Assembly (NCBI GenBank): GCA_002842855.1
Contig: PHEE01000008.1
Location: forward strand, 62,001-126,000
Source: Alphaproteobacteria bacterium HGW-Alphaproteobacteria-4
GTDB taxonomy: Bacteria; Pseudomonadota; Alphaproteobacteria; Rhodobacterales; Rhodobacteraceae
DNA: 64,000 bases
Direction of reading: 5' to 3'
The position numbers were made by a program, and so were the translations under genes. Below are positions 1 to 9,775 of the stretch, piece after piece (within the stretch, counting starts at the first letter, position 1; each line of letters opens with the position of its first letter). The notes under the pieces were generated by a model. The model was not told where the DNA came from. It saw only the letters and a list, made by a program, of their open reading frames with translations, and did no database searches.

Positions 1-1
1 C

Positions 2-442
2 GAGGGCAAGATCGACTTTTCCCACAACCCGTTTTCGATGCCACAGGGCGGGCTTGAGGCGCTGCAAGGCGATCCGCTGAAAGTGCTCGGGTATCAATAC
101 GATCTGGCCTGCAATGGCTATGAGCTGATCTCGGGCGCAATCCGCAACCACAAGCCGGAAATCATGTTCAAGGCGTTCGATCTGGCGGGGTATCCGGCCA
201 GCGAAGTCGAAAAACGCTTTGGCGGCATGGTCAAGGCGTTTCGCTATGGCGCCCCGCCGCACGGTGGCTGCGCGGCTGGCATCGACCGCATCGTGATGTT
301 GCTGGCCGATGAGGCGAACATTCGCCAGGTCATCATGTTCCCGATGAACCAGCGCGCGGAAGATCTGATGATGGGCGCGCCATCTGAACCGACCAACGAG
401 CAACTGCGCGAGTTGCGCCTGCGCCCTGCGCCCAAAGACTGA
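2..442 (+). CDS. aspS: aspartyl-tRNA synthetase, C-terminal part (5' end outside window)
   Basis: This is the last 146 residues of a class II aminoacyl-tRNA synthetase that charges tRNA-Asp (or tRNA-Asp/Asn) in the cytoplasm. The frame is open from base 2 and has no start, so the gene is cut by the window edge. The piece contains the C-terminal catalytic core: the segment around [11 protein letters not shown], and class II motif 3 as [12 protein letters not shown], whose arginine contacts ATP, followed by [17 protein letters not shown], which is typical of bacterial AspRS. It ends with the short C-terminal tail of the bacterial type. The next gene is on the opposite strand, six bases past the stop. 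Confidence 0.95.
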   Translation, partial: EGKIDFSHNPFSMPQGGLEALQGDPLKVLGYQYDLACNGYELISGAIRNHKPEIMFKAFDLAGYPASEVEKRFGGMVKAFRYGAPPHGGCAAGIDRIVMLLADEANIRQVIMFPMNQRAEDLMMGAPSEPTNEQLRELRLRPAPKD

Positions 443-448
443 GCCGCG

Positions 449-583
449 TCAGCCGCCGAAAGCCCGCACCGCGGTTGCGAGAACGGAAAATACCAGCGTC
501 AACGCCCCGAGGCTGAACACGGTCCAATGTGTCGCGCGGGTCAGGCGTTCGTTCTCGACGATAAGGCGAAGGCGTCTGGACAT
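449..583 (-). CDS. small single-pass membrane protein, function unknown
   Basis: A 44-residue protein with a basic N-terminus (MSRRLRLIVENERLTRATHW) followed by one hydrophobic helix of about 22 residues and a short tail. The ATG at 583 has a GAAGGA-type ribosome binding site at good spacing; the open frame continues upstream but has no better start. It lies tail to tail with aspS. The orientation is probably N-terminus inside, judging from the arginines. I do not recognise a family. It is supported only by its start signal, membrane segment and intergenic position, so it remains tentative. Confidence 0.45.
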   Translation of the reverse strand: MSRRLRLIVENERLTRATHWTVFSLGALTLVFSVLATAVRAFGG

Positions 584-726
584 GATCAAGGGTTCCTTCG
601 TTTGAAGCCGGTCGGGCACATGTTTGGCGCCGATTGCGGCAGGTTTGCGGAGCACAGGTGCCAAATTGCGGGCATTTGCGCGCGCGGGCGCGCTGCGCTA
701 GGGTTACATGCAAACGAGGAGCCGAA

Positions 727-1443
727 ATGCGCGCAGAAAAGATGTTCGGGGCGGCGTTGCCCGACTGGAAAGCCCCGGTTCGGCCCGGCCCGGTCCAGAT
801 CGAAGGGCGCTATGCCCGCTTGGAGCGGCTTGACCCGGAAGCCCACGCCCATGCGCTGCATGCGGCCTACAGCGAAGATGACAGCGTCTGGGATTACTTG
901 CCCTACGGCCCCTTTGCCTCGGAAGCCGGTTTCATCCGCTGGCTGCGCGACATGGCCACCAGTACGGACCCCTTCTTTTATGCGATCCGCGACCTCGATA
1001 CCGGGCTGATCGGCGGCATGCAGTCGTATCTGCGCATCGCGCCCGAGGTGGGCAGCATCGAGCTTGGCCACATCAACATGGCGCACCGTCTGCAACGCAG
1101 CCGTGCCGCGACCGAAGCGATGTTGCTGATGATCGGGTGGGCCTTCGACGCGGGTTACCGCCGCTTTGAGTGGAAATGTGATGCGCTCAACCTGCCCTCG
1201 CGCCGCGCCGCCGCGCGTTTGGGGCTGAGCTTTGAGGGCGTATTCCGGCAGGCCGCAATCTACAAGGGCCGCAACCGCGACACCGCATGGTTTGCCGCGA
1301 TCGATGCCGAATGGCCGGTGCTCCGGGCGGCCAGTGCACGCTGGCTCGCGCCCGAAAATTTTGACCCCGAGGGTGGCCAGATCACGCGCCTGAGCGACCT
1401 TACGCGGCCACTCCTCGCCACGCGGGACCCGGTTTTGAGCTGA
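727..1443 (+). CDS. GNAT family N-acetyltransferase (RimJ/RimL-like)
   Basis: A 238-residue acetyltransferase of the RimJ/RimL type, which transfers acetyl from acetyl-CoA to amino groups of proteins or small molecules. The N-terminal half carries the fold entry YARLERLDPEAHAHALHAAY. The centre has the acyl-CoA binding strand-loop (IELGHINMAHRLQRSRAATEA), and near the C-terminus are FEWKCDALNLPSRRAAARLG and FEGVFRQAAIYKGRNRDTAWF, the usual end of this subfamily. The ATG at 727 is preceded by CGAGGAG at normal spacing. The substrate cannot be deduced. It stands alone between minus-strand genes. Confidence 0.8.
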   Translation: MRAEKMFGAALPDWKAPVRPGPVQIEGRYARLERLDPEAHAHALHAAYSEDDSVWDYLPYGPFASEAGFIRWLRDMATSTDPFFYAIRDLDTGLIGGMQSYLRIAPEVGSIELGHINMAHRLQRSRAATEAMLLMIGWAFDAGYRRFEWKCDALNLPSRRAAARLGLSFEGVFRQAAIYKGRNRDTAWFAAIDAEWPVLRAASARWLAPENFDPEGGQITRLSDLTRPLLATRDPVLS

Positions 1444-1482
1444 TCTGAAACCTGCCTGTGGTCTGCACCCTGCGCGCATGAT

Positions 1483-2202
1483 CTAGAATGCCGCGCCTTG
1501 TGCCAGACGAACGCGAACCATGGCCGCAACCCGGGCAAGGCCCGGCCCGGTGCCGGTGCCCGCCCGCTGCGCCCGCGCCAGCGAACCCGCTGCCTCGCGC
1601 AGCGCCTGGTCATGGGCGCCAAGCGCGATTCCGGCGAGAAAATGCGAGATGTAGTCGATTGCCGCGCCATCAGGGGCGGCACCGAGAACCTCGGCGACCT
1701 GCGTCAGATCATCGCGCAGCGCAAGCTGGTCTGGCCGCACGATAGCGTCTGGCACCGCATGCAGGCCCTCTGGTCGCAGGTCCGGCGGCAGCGCGCCAAG
1801 GATCAGGTTCTGAAAAGCGGCAAGGCTTTCAACAGGTTTCGCAAAAAAGCCATCGGCACCTGCCGCGAGTGCTGCCGCCTCGCCATCACTGCCACCCGAG
1901 CAGCCAAGGATCACCGTACTGCGGCCGGGTAGGGCGGCGAGCTCTGCGATCAGGTCCGCGCCAGAACCGTCCGGCAAACCAAGGTCGACGATCACGACTG
2001 CCGGGCGATAGGTTTGCAAATGCCGATGCGCCGAGCGCAGGCAATCGGCGCGCCGGATGCGTGCGCCCGAGCGCAGACACAACAGCCGCATTGCTTCGCA
2101 GGCAAAGCGGCTGTCTTCAACGACCAGCACGGTCACACCCATCAAAGGGCGTTCCGCACTTGCGGCGCGGCTGGCCAGAAAATCGGAAATGTCATTGCCC
2201 AT
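1483..2202 (-). CDS. response regulator with receiver domain and unrecognised C-terminal domain
   Basis: A 239-residue two-component response regulator. After about 20 leading residues, a CheY-type receiver domain runs to about residue 145, with the acidic pocket (VEDSR), phosphoacceptor aspartate in VIVDLGLPDG, the switch serine in GCSGG and the conserved lysine in FFAKPVE. The remaining ~90 residues are helical and match no DNA-binding output domain I know, so it may act through protein contacts. The ATG at 2202 has GGAGG five bases upstream; the ATG six codons earlier sits directly on a Shine-Dalgarno sequence and is less likely. No histidine kinase is adjacent, so it is an orphan. Confidence 0.8.
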   Translation of the reverse strand: MGNDISDFLASRAASAERPLMGVTVLVVEDSRFACEAMRLLCLRSGARIRRADCLRSAHRHLQTYRPAVVIVDLGLPDGSGADLIAELAALPGRSTVILGCSGGSDGEAAALAAGADGFFAKPVESLAAFQNLILGALPPDLRPEGLHAVPDAIVRPDQLALRDDLTQVAEVLGAAPDGAAIDYISHFLAGIALGAHDQALREAAGSLARAQRAGTGTGPGLARVAAMVRVRLAQGAAF

Positions 2203-2318
2203 CGCAGCCTCCGGAATCATCTCCTTTGATCAAGCACGCGAATGCCTAATCGACGGTAAACGTTGCCGGGATGTCGCGCGCAGGCTAAACCCGGTGCGAC
2301 ACCGAGCAGGAGAGACCG

Positions 2319-2723
2319 ATGATCGGACGATTGAACCATGTGGCCATCGCGGTGCCCGACCTTGCCGCGGCCGTCGCGCAATACCGCGATACGCTGGGCG
2401 CCCGCGTTGGCGCGCCGCACGATGAGCCCGCGCACGGCGTGACCGTGGTTTTCATCGAATTGCCCAACACCAAGATCGAGTTGCTTCACCCGCTGGGCGA
2501 GGCGTCGCCGATTGCCGGGTTTCTGCAAAAGAACCCAGCCGGCGGCATCCACCACATCTGCTATGAGGTCGATGATATTCTCGCCGCGCGTGATCGGCTG
2601 AAGGCGGCTGGCGCGCGGGTGCTGGGCACCGGCGAACCCAAGATCGGCGCCCATGGAAAACCGGTTTTATTCTTGCATCCCAAAGACTTCAATGGATGCT
2701 TGGTGGAACTGGAGCAGGTCTGA
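2319..2723 (+). CDS. mce: methylmalonyl-CoA epimerase
   Basis: A 134-residue vicinal-oxygen-chelate enzyme that interconverts (S)- and (R)-methylmalonyl-CoA in the propionyl-CoA to succinyl-CoA pathway. The metal ligands typical of the fold are visible: the histidine of LNHVAIAV near the start, the central FIELPNTKIELLHPL, the GGIHHICYEVDD segment and the terminal glutamate in GCLVELEQV. Length and motifs match bacterial epimerases throughout. The ATG follows AGGAGAG. The next gene starts inside its stop codon (TGATG), so they are translated together. Confidence 0.93.
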   Translation: MIGRLNHVAIAVPDLAAAVAQYRDTLGARVGAPHDEPAHGVTVVFIELPNTKIELLHPLGEASPIAGFLQKNPAGGIHHICYEVDDILAARDRLKAAGARVLGTGEPKIGAHGKPVLFLHPKDFNGCLVELEQV

Positions 2724-2992
2724 TGAACGCCACCGCTGCGGTCGTTCTGTTCGTCACGATCTGGTTCATGGTGTTCTTCATCCTGCTGCCGTTGCAGCTG
2801 AAGACCCAGGGAGAGGCAGGCGAAGTGGTGCCAGGCACGCCGTCGTCGGCGCCTTCTGCGGGTGGCATTGGCCGCAAGGCCCGGTTGACCACCGTCATCG
2901 CGGCCGTGCTTTGGGCGGTGATCGCCGGGGTCATCCTGTCGGGCTGGGTGACACTGGCCGATATCGACTGGTTCGGGCAACTCGCGCGCTAA
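2723..2992 (+). CDS. DUF1467 family membrane protein
   Basis: An 89-residue inner-membrane protein with two hydrophobic helices (residues about 6-26 and 55-80) joined by a polar glycine/serine-rich loop; KTQGEAGEVVPGTPSSAP is characteristic of DUF1467. It starts inside the stop of the epimerase gene (TGATG) with GGAGCAGG upstream, an arrangement common in alphaproteobacteria. Its function is unknown; coupling suggests co-expression with methylmalonyl-CoA epimerase rather than a direct catalytic role. Its stop overlaps the stop of the convergent Lrp-type gene by four bases. Confidence 0.82.
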   Translation: MNATAAVVLFVTIWFMVFFILLPLQLKTQGEAGEVVPGTPSSAPSAGGIGRKARLTTVIAAVLWAVIAGVILSGWVTLADIDWFGQLAR

Positions 2993-3447
2993 CCAATCGG
3001 TCCCGGCCGCCGCTCTTCCGACAACAGCACATTGGCTTCGACCTGCCCGATGCCGGGCAGCGTCATGATTCGCCGCCGCAGCACCCGCTCAAAGTCGGCA
3101 ATGTCGCGGGCGATGATGCGCAGGCGGTAATCGAACAGGCCAAGCACATGCTGCACCGTCTGCACTTCCGGTATCGCGGTCGCTGCACGCTCGAAATCTT
3201 CCAAGGATACCCGCCCCTTGGCGGCCAGCTTGATGCCGAGGAACACGGTCACGCCGAACCCGAGCGCTGCGGTGTCGAGCACCAGCCGGTGCCCGCGCAG
3301 CACCCCGGCATCGTGCAGCCGCCGGATCCGTCGCCACGCGGCGGGCTGGCTGAGCCCGAGGCTTCGCCCCAGTGCCCCGGCACCCTGCGTCGCGTCCTGC
3401 GAAAGCGCCCGCAGGATCGCCCGGTCGATATCATCCAGATCGATCAT
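2989..3447 (-). CDS. Lrp/AsnC family transcriptional regulator (second of a coupled pair)
   Basis: A 152-residue Lrp/AsnC regulator. The N-terminal winged helix-turn-helix covers residues 1-60 (LDDIDRAILRALSQD, then SLGLSQPAAWRRIRRLHDAG), and the C-terminal RAM/effector domain has the standard VLGLFDYRLRIIARDIADFE and TLPGIGQVEANVLLSE segments. Such proteins form octamers and usually sense amino acids. It is the downstream member of an overlapping pair (ATGA at 3444-3447) and probably forms hetero-oligomers or acts together with its neighbour. The nearby ilvC is a plausible but unproved target. Confidence 0.88.
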   Translation of the reverse strand: MIDLDDIDRAILRALSQDATQGAGALGRSLGLSQPAAWRRIRRLHDAGVLRGHRLVLDTAALGFGVTVFLGIKLAAKGRVSLEDFERAATAIPEVQTVQHVLGLFDYRLRIIARDIADFERVLRRRIMTLPGIGQVEANVLLSEERRPGPIG

Positions 3448-3902
3448 ATCGGCACACCCGAGCTGTCCTTGATGGTCGAAACCAGCATCAGCGCCTCGCT
3501 GTCGGCGATGTGCGGCAGGGTGAGAATGCGGCTGCGATAAATGTGTTGATAGTGCAATATATCACGCGCAATAACATTTAGCCGAACATCAGTTCTGCCT
3601 AAAAATGTTTGAATTTCCAATACTTCTGGCACATCGCGCGCCGCAGCCAGAAACTCATCAAAAGCACGAGGGTTGGTTTTGTCCAAGGTAAAGCGCAAGC
3701 TGACCTCCACTTCCCAGCCCAGTTTGCGCCAGTCGATCACCGCCTGTTCGCCTATGATCACGCCGCCTGCGCGCAACCTCTCCAGCCGCCGCCAGCAGGT
3801 CGCGGCGGTGACCCCGGCGCGCGACGCCAGCTCGGCCGTGGTCAGGTCTGGCTCGGCCTGCATTTGCCGCAGGATTCTGCGATCTGTGTCGTCGATCTGC
3901 AT
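3444..3902 (-). CDS. Lrp/AsnC family transcriptional regulator (first of a coupled pair)
   Basis: A 152-residue Lrp/AsnC regulator of the same length as its neighbour but clearly diverged from it. The DNA-binding domain is IDDTDRRILRQMQAEP plus a helix-turn-helix (ELASRAGVTAATCWRRLERL); the effector domain has FLGRTDVRLNVIARDILHYQ and LTLPHIADSEALMLVS. It is transcribed away from ilvC, and its stop overlaps the start of the second regulator by ATGA. The 130-base gap to ilvC is AT-rich for this genome and is the natural place for an operator, although I could not fix a site. Confidence 0.88.
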   Translation of the reverse strand: MQIDDTDRRILRQMQAEPDLTTAELASRAGVTAATCWRRLERLRAGGVIIGEQAVIDWRKLGWEVEVSLRFTLDKTNPRAFDEFLAAARDVPEVLEIQTFLGRTDVRLNVIARDILHYQHIYRSRILTLPHIADSEALMLVSTIKDSSGVPI

Positions 3903-3924
3903 GAAAAAACCGAAAATTAAGTAA

Positions 3925-5055
<1,131 letters not shown>

Positions 5056-5074
5056 TCCACGCAAAAAGAATAGG

Positions 5075-5096
5075 GGGCGCCTCGTGCGGGGCGCCC
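5075..5096. terminator. bidirectional intrinsic terminator between ilvC and the UbiH-type gene
   Basis: An inverted repeat GGGCGCC (5075-5081) / GGCGCCC (5090-5096) with an 8-base loop lies 20 bases after the ilvC stop. On the plus strand it is followed by TTGTT. On the minus strand it is followed by a T-rich run ending TTCTTTTT, so it can serve both convergent genes and is better for the minus-strand one. Confidence 0.7.
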
Positions 5097-5100
5097 TTGT

Positions 5101-6297
5101 TCAGGTCTGCCGCGCGCCCAGCCCGGCCCGCATCAGCCCGCGCCGCACTGGCGCCAGCGCGAACATCGCAGCCAGCGCCCCCGCGCGTGCCTCGCGCAAG
5201 GGCCGCGCGCCCAGCATCGAGGCGCGGTTGAGAGCATCAATTCCCGCGACCCGCGCGGCGACCTCGGGCCAACGCCGTCGCTGATAGGCGGCCAGCATCG
5301 GCGCGCTGCCAAGGGCAAAGCGGTCGCGCTCGGCAAGGTTCAGCAAACAGGTAAGGTCGGCGAGGCTCATGTTCAGCCCCTGCGCGCCGATCGGCGGCAC
5401 CACATGTGCGGCTTCGGCCATCAGCGCGCTGCGCTGGCCTTGAAATCGCTCGGCAATCTGGCTGATCATTGGCCAGAGCGCGCGCCCGGTGACCAGTTTC
5501 AGCGGCCCGAGAATGCCGCAAGACCGCTCTAGCAACGCCGCCTCGAACACCGCCACCGGAAGCGCCGCCAGCCGTTCGGCCTCGGGGCCGCGCTCCATCC
5601 AGACGATGGCAGAGGCGGGCACCCCCTCGCGGTCGGGCAGCGGCACCAGCGTGAACGGCCCGCCCGAGCGGTGGATTTCGGTGGAGATATTGCCATGCGG
5701 CAGCGGGTGGGTCACCGAAAACGCCAGCGCCTTTTGCCCGTAATGCGTGGTGCGCACGCCGATGCCAAGTGCCCGCCGCACCGGGCTGCCACGCCCGTCC
5801 GCCGCTATCAGCAGCCGCGCCCGCAGCCGCGCGCCATCGCTCAGCGTCACCTGCGCCTCGCCCTCGCGGGTGAAAACCGCATGGGTGGCGATGCCGGGGC
5901 GAAAGCTCACCCCCGCCAGCCCCGACAGATGCGCCTCCATTTCGCGCCGGATCAGCCAGTTTGGCAGGTTCCAGCCAAACGGCGCGTCCGAGAGGTCGGC
6001 GGCGTCAAAATCGCGCTGCATCCGCGCACCCGCCTCGTCGGCTTCGATGATCCGCATCACCTGCAAGGGGGCCGCATGGGCCGCAAGGCGTGGCCAGAGG
6101 CCGACCCTGCGCAGAAGTTCAACCGAGGGCTGCATCAGCGCAGTTGAGCGCATGTCGGCGCCCGCTGCCGTCTCATCGGTAATCGGCGGTGCCGGGTCGA
6201 TGCAGGCGACGCTGAACCCCAGCGCGGCAAACCCCGCCGTCGCCGCCATGCCGGCGATGCCGCCGCCCGATACCACGATGTCGAACTGTTCTGCCAT
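5101..6297 (-). CDS. FAD-dependent ubiquinone-biosynthesis hydroxylase (UbiH/UbiF/COQ6 family)
   Basis: A 398-residue flavoprotein monooxygenase of the UbiH/UbiF/VisC/COQ6 family, which hydroxylates the aromatic ring of ubiquinone precursors at the membrane. The N-terminal dinucleotide-binding motif is VVSGGGIAGMAATAGF. A DG-type motif lies in LIAADGRGSPVRRALGI, and the second FAD motif reads MAEAAHVVPPIGAQGLNMSL, with AEAAH where many relatives have GDAAH. The ATG at 6297 follows AAGGGGGC. Which ring position it attacks cannot be read from sequence, so no symbol is given. It is followed by the shared terminator with ilvC. Confidence 0.85.
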   Translation of the reverse strand: MAEQFDIVVSGGGIAGMAATAGFAALGFSVACIDPAPPITDETAAGADMRSTALMQPSVELLRRVGLWPRLAAHAAPLQVMRIIEADEAGARMQRDFDAADLSDAPFGWNLPNWLIRREMEAHLSGLAGVSFRPGIATHAVFTREGEAQVTLSDGARLRARLLIAADGRGSPVRRALGIGVRTTHYGQKALAFSVTHPLPHGNISTEIHRSGGPFTLVPLPDREGVPASAIVWMERGPEAERLAALPVAVFEAALLERSCGILGPLKLVTGRALWPMISQIAERFQGQRSALMAEAAHVVPPIGAQGLNMSLADLTCLLNLAERDRFALGSAPMLAAYQRRRWPEVAARVAGIDALNRASMLGARPLREARAGALAAMFALAPVRRGLMRAGLGARQT

Positions 6298-6347
6298 GGC
6301 GCCCCCTTGGCGCTGAACATAGGGCCCGCTCGCGGTGCGGCCAAGCC

Positions 6348-6995
6348 TCAGCGGCCGAGCCTGGCCAGAAAGCCCGCAAGGTCGCTGGTGTGGTGCTGAA
6401 TATGCGGCGCCTCCACCGCGGCCTCGGCCACATGCACAGTGCACATGCCAAGGTCGAAGGGCACCGCAAGGTTGCGCGGGTCATCCTCGAACATTGCCGC
6501 GCGGCGCGGCGCAAGGCCCGCGCGCGCGAATACCGCCGCATAGGCGGCGGCATCGGGTTTGGGGTGGAAATCGGCGTGCTCGACACCGTAAACGCCGTCG
6601 AAAAGCCCGGTCAACCCCCGTGCCGCCAGCACCTTTTCTGCGTAGGGCGAAGAGCCGTTGGTGAACACGAACCGCCGCCCCGGCAGTTCTGCGATGCCCG
6701 CGCGCAAGGCAGGGTCTGGCGTCAGCGTGGCAAACGAAATCTCGTGCACCTCGGTCAGATAGGGGCCGGGGTCCACCCCGTGTTCGCGCATCAGGCCAGC
6801 CAGTGTGGTGCCGTAGCGCAGCCAGTAGTGGCGGCGCAGGCGGTCGGCCTCGGGCCGATCGACGCCCAGAGATGTCATGACAAAGGCGGTCATCCGCACC
6901 TCGATCTGCTCGAAGAGCCGCGCCGAGGGCGGGTAAAGCGTGTTGTCGAGGTCAAAGACCCAGTCGGTCACATGTGCAAAATCGTCGGTTTTCAT
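6348..6995 (-). CDS. pyrimidine 5'-nucleotidase-like HAD hydrolase
   Basis: A 215-residue HAD-superfamily phosphatase of the pyrimidine 5'-nucleotidase (Sdt1-like) group. The four HAD motifs are present: the nucleophile block VFDLDNTLYPP (residues 13-23), FVFTNGSS, the lysine in HADFHPKPD and the acidic FEDDPRNL. The DNTLYPP form and the helical cap between motifs I and II are typical of this subgroup, which dephosphorylates UMP/CMP or related nucleotides. The start at 6995 (MKTDDFAHVTDW) was chosen because the upstream in-frame extension is arginine/alanine-rich and atypical. It may be transcribed with the UbiH-type gene 50 bases downstream. Confidence 0.82.
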   Translation of the reverse strand: MKTDDFAHVTDWVFDLDNTLYPPSARLFEQIEVRMTAFVMTSLGVDRPEADRLRRHYWLRYGTTLAGLMREHGVDPGPYLTEVHEISFATLTPDPALRAGIAELPGRRFVFTNGSSPYAEKVLAARGLTGLFDGVYGVEHADFHPKPDAAAYAAVFARAGLAPRRAAMFEDDPRNLAVPFDLGMCTVHVAEAAVEAPHIQHHTSDLAGFLARLGR

Positions 6996-7102
6996 GCGGC
7001 GGACCCTAGCGGCGGCGCGCCGCGCCTGCAAGCCGCGCTATCGGCTTGTCAGCGGGGGGGCGCGCGGCATAATCTCTGCCCCCAATCCATGCGGGGCCGC
7101 CG

Positions 7103-7741
7103 ATGCAGAAAGACGCCTACACACTTATCCTCGAAGCGATCGACGCCGGGGTTTACCGGCCGGGCGACCGGCTGGTGGAATCGGAACTGGCCGATCGGCT
7201 TGGTGTTTCGCGCACGCCCGTGCGCGAGGCGCTGCAACGGCTGGAGACTCAGTCGATGTTGGCCCGTGACGGGCGCAGCCTGATCGTCGCTTCGCTCGAT
7301 CACAACCAGCTGGCCGAACTCTATGCGGTGCGGGCCGAGCTGGAGGGGCTGGCCGCGCGGTTGGCCGCGCGCCACGCCTCGCCCGAAGAGGTGCGCGTGC
7401 TGGGCGACATGGTGGTTGAAGACCGCGCCCATATCGGCGACCCGGTGGCGCTCAGCCGCGCCAACAAGCGCTTTCACCGCCAGATCCACCTTGCGTCGCA
7501 CAACCGCTATCTGGTGGCGCAGCTTGACCTCGTGCACCGTTCCATGGCGCTTTTGGCGACCACTTCGCTTGCCGCCGAGGGCCGGGGCGAAACCGCGCTG
7601 GCCGAGCATCAAGCCATTGTCGATGCCATAGCTGCGGGTGACGGCGAGGCGGCGCAATTGGCCCTTCGCGCGCATATATCGAAGGCTTTCGAAACGCGGC
7701 TCAAGCTCGACGCTGCCGGCGTTGTACGCCCACGCGGCTAG
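7103..7741 (+). CDS. GntR family transcriptional regulator (FadR/FCD subfamily)
   Basis: A 212-residue GntR regulator. Residues 1-65 form the winged helix: YTLILEAIDAGVYRPGDRL, then ESELADRLGVSRTPVREALQRL. The rest is an all-helical FCD ligand domain with the conserved metal-site pattern (the RANKRFHRQIH segment and AEHQAIVDAI.). FCD regulators usually sense small organic acids. It stands alone on the plus strand; its stop overlaps the stop of the convergent glycosyltransferase gene by four bases. No obvious metabolic target lies beside it. Confidence 0.88.
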   Translation: MQKDAYTLILEAIDAGVYRPGDRLVESELADRLGVSRTPVREALQRLETQSMLARDGRSLIVASLDHNQLAELYAVRAELEGLAARLAARHASPEEVRVLGDMVVEDRAHIGDPVALSRANKRFHRQIHLASHNRYLVAQLDLVHRSMALLATTSLAAEGRGETALAEHQAIVDAIAAGDGEAAQLALRAHISKAFETRLKLDAAGVVRPRG

Positions 7742-9717
7742 GGTTGTGGCCGCATTTGCACCGCAGTTGTGGCGGCCACAGGCAGCGCAGCGGCGTGGTC
7801 GAACAGCCCATGTGTGGTCTTGTCCCAGTAGAAGGGCCGCACCGCGACCTCGTAAATTGCTTTCCATGCGGCCAGCGCGCCGAGCGGAAAGTAGAGGTTG
7901 AGCAGCGGCAGCCAGACCCAGAGGTGCCGGTGTTCGCGGCCCCGCACCGCCCATGCTGCAACACCCAGCGTGATGATCTCGGAAACAACGAACAACCCGG
8001 TCATTGCGGCAAGCCCCGCATCACCCACCAGACCGTGCAGCGGGTGGCCAACCCCAAGCGCCAGCAGCGCCAGCAGCCAGAGCACCGGCGCCAGAAGGTA
8101 TTGCGAAAGCGAACCCAGAAACAGCACCTGAAAGCCCCAAAACCGCCACGCCCCAAGCTGCCGCCAGAGCAGCGCGGGGTCGCGCATATGCACGCCCCAG
8201 GTCATCGCGTAACCCTTGAGCCAGCGCGAGCGCTGGCGCACCCATGGCAGCACTCGGCAGTTGGCCTCTTCATGGGTGACGGTGGCGATCAGCTCGGTGC
8301 GGTAGCCATGCCGCGCAAGGCGGATGCCAAGGTCGGCGTCTTCGGTAACGTTATGCGCATCCCATCCGCCAAGCGCCTCGATGGCGGCGCGCCGGAAGAA
8401 CAGCGTGGTGCCACCAAGCGGCACAACCAGCCCCAGCCGCGCCAGCCCCGGCAGCATGGCGCGGAACCACGCGGCGTATTCGGCGGTAAAGCAGCGTGCC
8501 AGCCAGTTGGTGCGCGGGTTGTAGTAATCGAGCACCCCTTGCAGGCAGGCCACCTCGGGGCCGCGCTGGTGAAAACGGCGGACCACGGCATGTATCTGGT
8601 CGGGGTCGGGCGCATCTTCGGCGTCATATACGCCAATGATCGTGCCTCGGCAGAAATTGAGCGCGAAGTTCAGCGCGCGCGGCTTGGTGCGGATCGGGCC
8701 ATCGGGCACCACGATCACCCGCGCCCAATGCGGCAGCCGGGTGCGCGCCAGCACCGTGCGGGTAGCGGTGTCATCTTCCTCGACCACAAGCAGCACATCA
8801 AGCAATTCGCGCGGGTAGCTCAGCCGTGAAAGGCGGTGCAGCAGCCGCCCGGAAATGTCGTGCTCGTGCAGCAGCGGCACCATTAGCGAAACAACCGGCA
8901 GCCGGGCGATGGCTGGGGGCGGCAGCGCCGCCAGCCTGCGCTCGCGGGCGCCGCCGACAAGCTCGGCCACGAACGCCGCAAGCTTCAGCGCGCTGCCCGC
9001 CGCGAGGGTCACGATCGCCCAGAAGGTCAAGACCGCAAAGCTTGCGACCGGCGCCAGCCACAGCGCCAGCGTGACCGCCACCAGCGCCAACCAGGCAAAC
9101 AACTGCGTCTTGGGGCCGTTCATTGTGCGGCAGCTTTCGGTCGGGGCCACCAGCGTTTCGGCGCGGCGGATCAGCGCGGTCTGGCGCCGCGCAAGCAGCG
9201 CCGCGTGGATCGCGGTTTCCGCTGCGATCACCATCGCGTAGGGCGCCATCGCCTCGGGCAGCGTTTCGCGCAGGCGCGCGAAATCTTCGGGCCGCGCGGT
9301 GGCGATTACGGTGCAGCCTGCCACCCGCCGCCACGGCACCATGCCTTGCCGCAGGCAAGCCTCGGCACCGATTCGGTCGATCAGCCTTGGGTCGGGCAAC
9401 TCGGCGACCGGGTCGATCACCGCAGCCTGCCACTGCGCCGCCAGCGCTGCCATCAGATCCGCCTCGCGCACCCAACCATGCGCAAGCAAGATGTCCCCCA
9501 GCCGCACCTCTTGCCGCTTGCGCAACACCAGCGCCTTAAGCAGGTCTTCGGGCGAAACCGCCCGCATTTCCAGCAGGATCTGCCCGAGCGGAGGCCGCGC
9601 CGGCCGTTCGCGCCGCGCCAGAGACGCGGCATCCGACGGGCCGCGCGCGGCGGTAGAGACGGGCGAAGGGGCGGGGGCGAGCATGAAAGCGGCCAGAGTT
9701 GCGGGCGACCCGACCAC
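7738..9717 (-). CDS. family 2 glycosyltransferase with N-terminal GspE/MshE-type domain
   Basis: A 659-residue fusion. Residues ~40-190 resemble the N-terminal domain of type II secretion/pilus ATPases (LGQILLEMRAVSPEDLLKAL, LGDILLAHGWVREADLMAAL), a fold that can bind cyclic di-GMP. Two hydrophobic helices follow, then a GT2 domain with the DAEDAPD and TEDADLG acidic motifs and the QRSRWLKGY motif of processive enzymes, then several C-terminal membrane helices. It resembles chitin-synthase/NfrB-like transferases that make or export surface polysaccharide. The start taken is GTG at 9717 with a weak Shine-Dalgarno; ATG at 9684 is an alternative. Confidence 0.82.
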   Translation of the reverse strand: MVGSPATLAAFMLAPAPSPVSTAARGPSDAASLARRERPARPPLGQILLEMRAVSPEDLLKALVLRKRQEVRLGDILLAHGWVREADLMAALAAQWQAAVIDPVAELPDPRLIDRIGAEACLRQGMVPWRRVAGCTVIATARPEDFARLRETLPEAMAPYAMVIAAETAIHAALLARRQTALIRRAETLVAPTESCRTMNGPKTQLFAWLALVAVTLALWLAPVASFAVLTFWAIVTLAAGSALKLAAFVAELVGGARERRLAALPPPAIARLPVVSLMVPLLHEHDISGRLLHRLSRLSYPRELLDVLLVVEEDDTATRTVLARTRLPHWARVIVVPDGPIRTKPRALNFALNFCRGTIIGVYDAEDAPDPDQIHAVVRRFHQRGPEVACLQGVLDYYNPRTNWLARCFTAEYAAWFRAMLPGLARLGLVVPLGGTTLFFRRAAIEALGGWDAHNVTEDADLGIRLARHGYRTELIATVTHEEANCRVLPWVRQRSRWLKGYAMTWGVHMRDPALLWRQLGAWRFWGFQVLFLGSLSQYLLAPVLWLLALLALGVGHPLHGLVGDAGLAAMTGLFVVSEIITLGVAAWAVRGREHRHLWVWLPLLNLYFPLGALAAWKAIYEVAVRPFYWDKTTHGLFDHAAALPVAATTAVQMRPQP

Positions 9718-9775
9718 TCTCGCGGTTCATGATTAATGAAACGTTAAGGCGCGCCCGAGCTGCCGCCGTCAAAGG

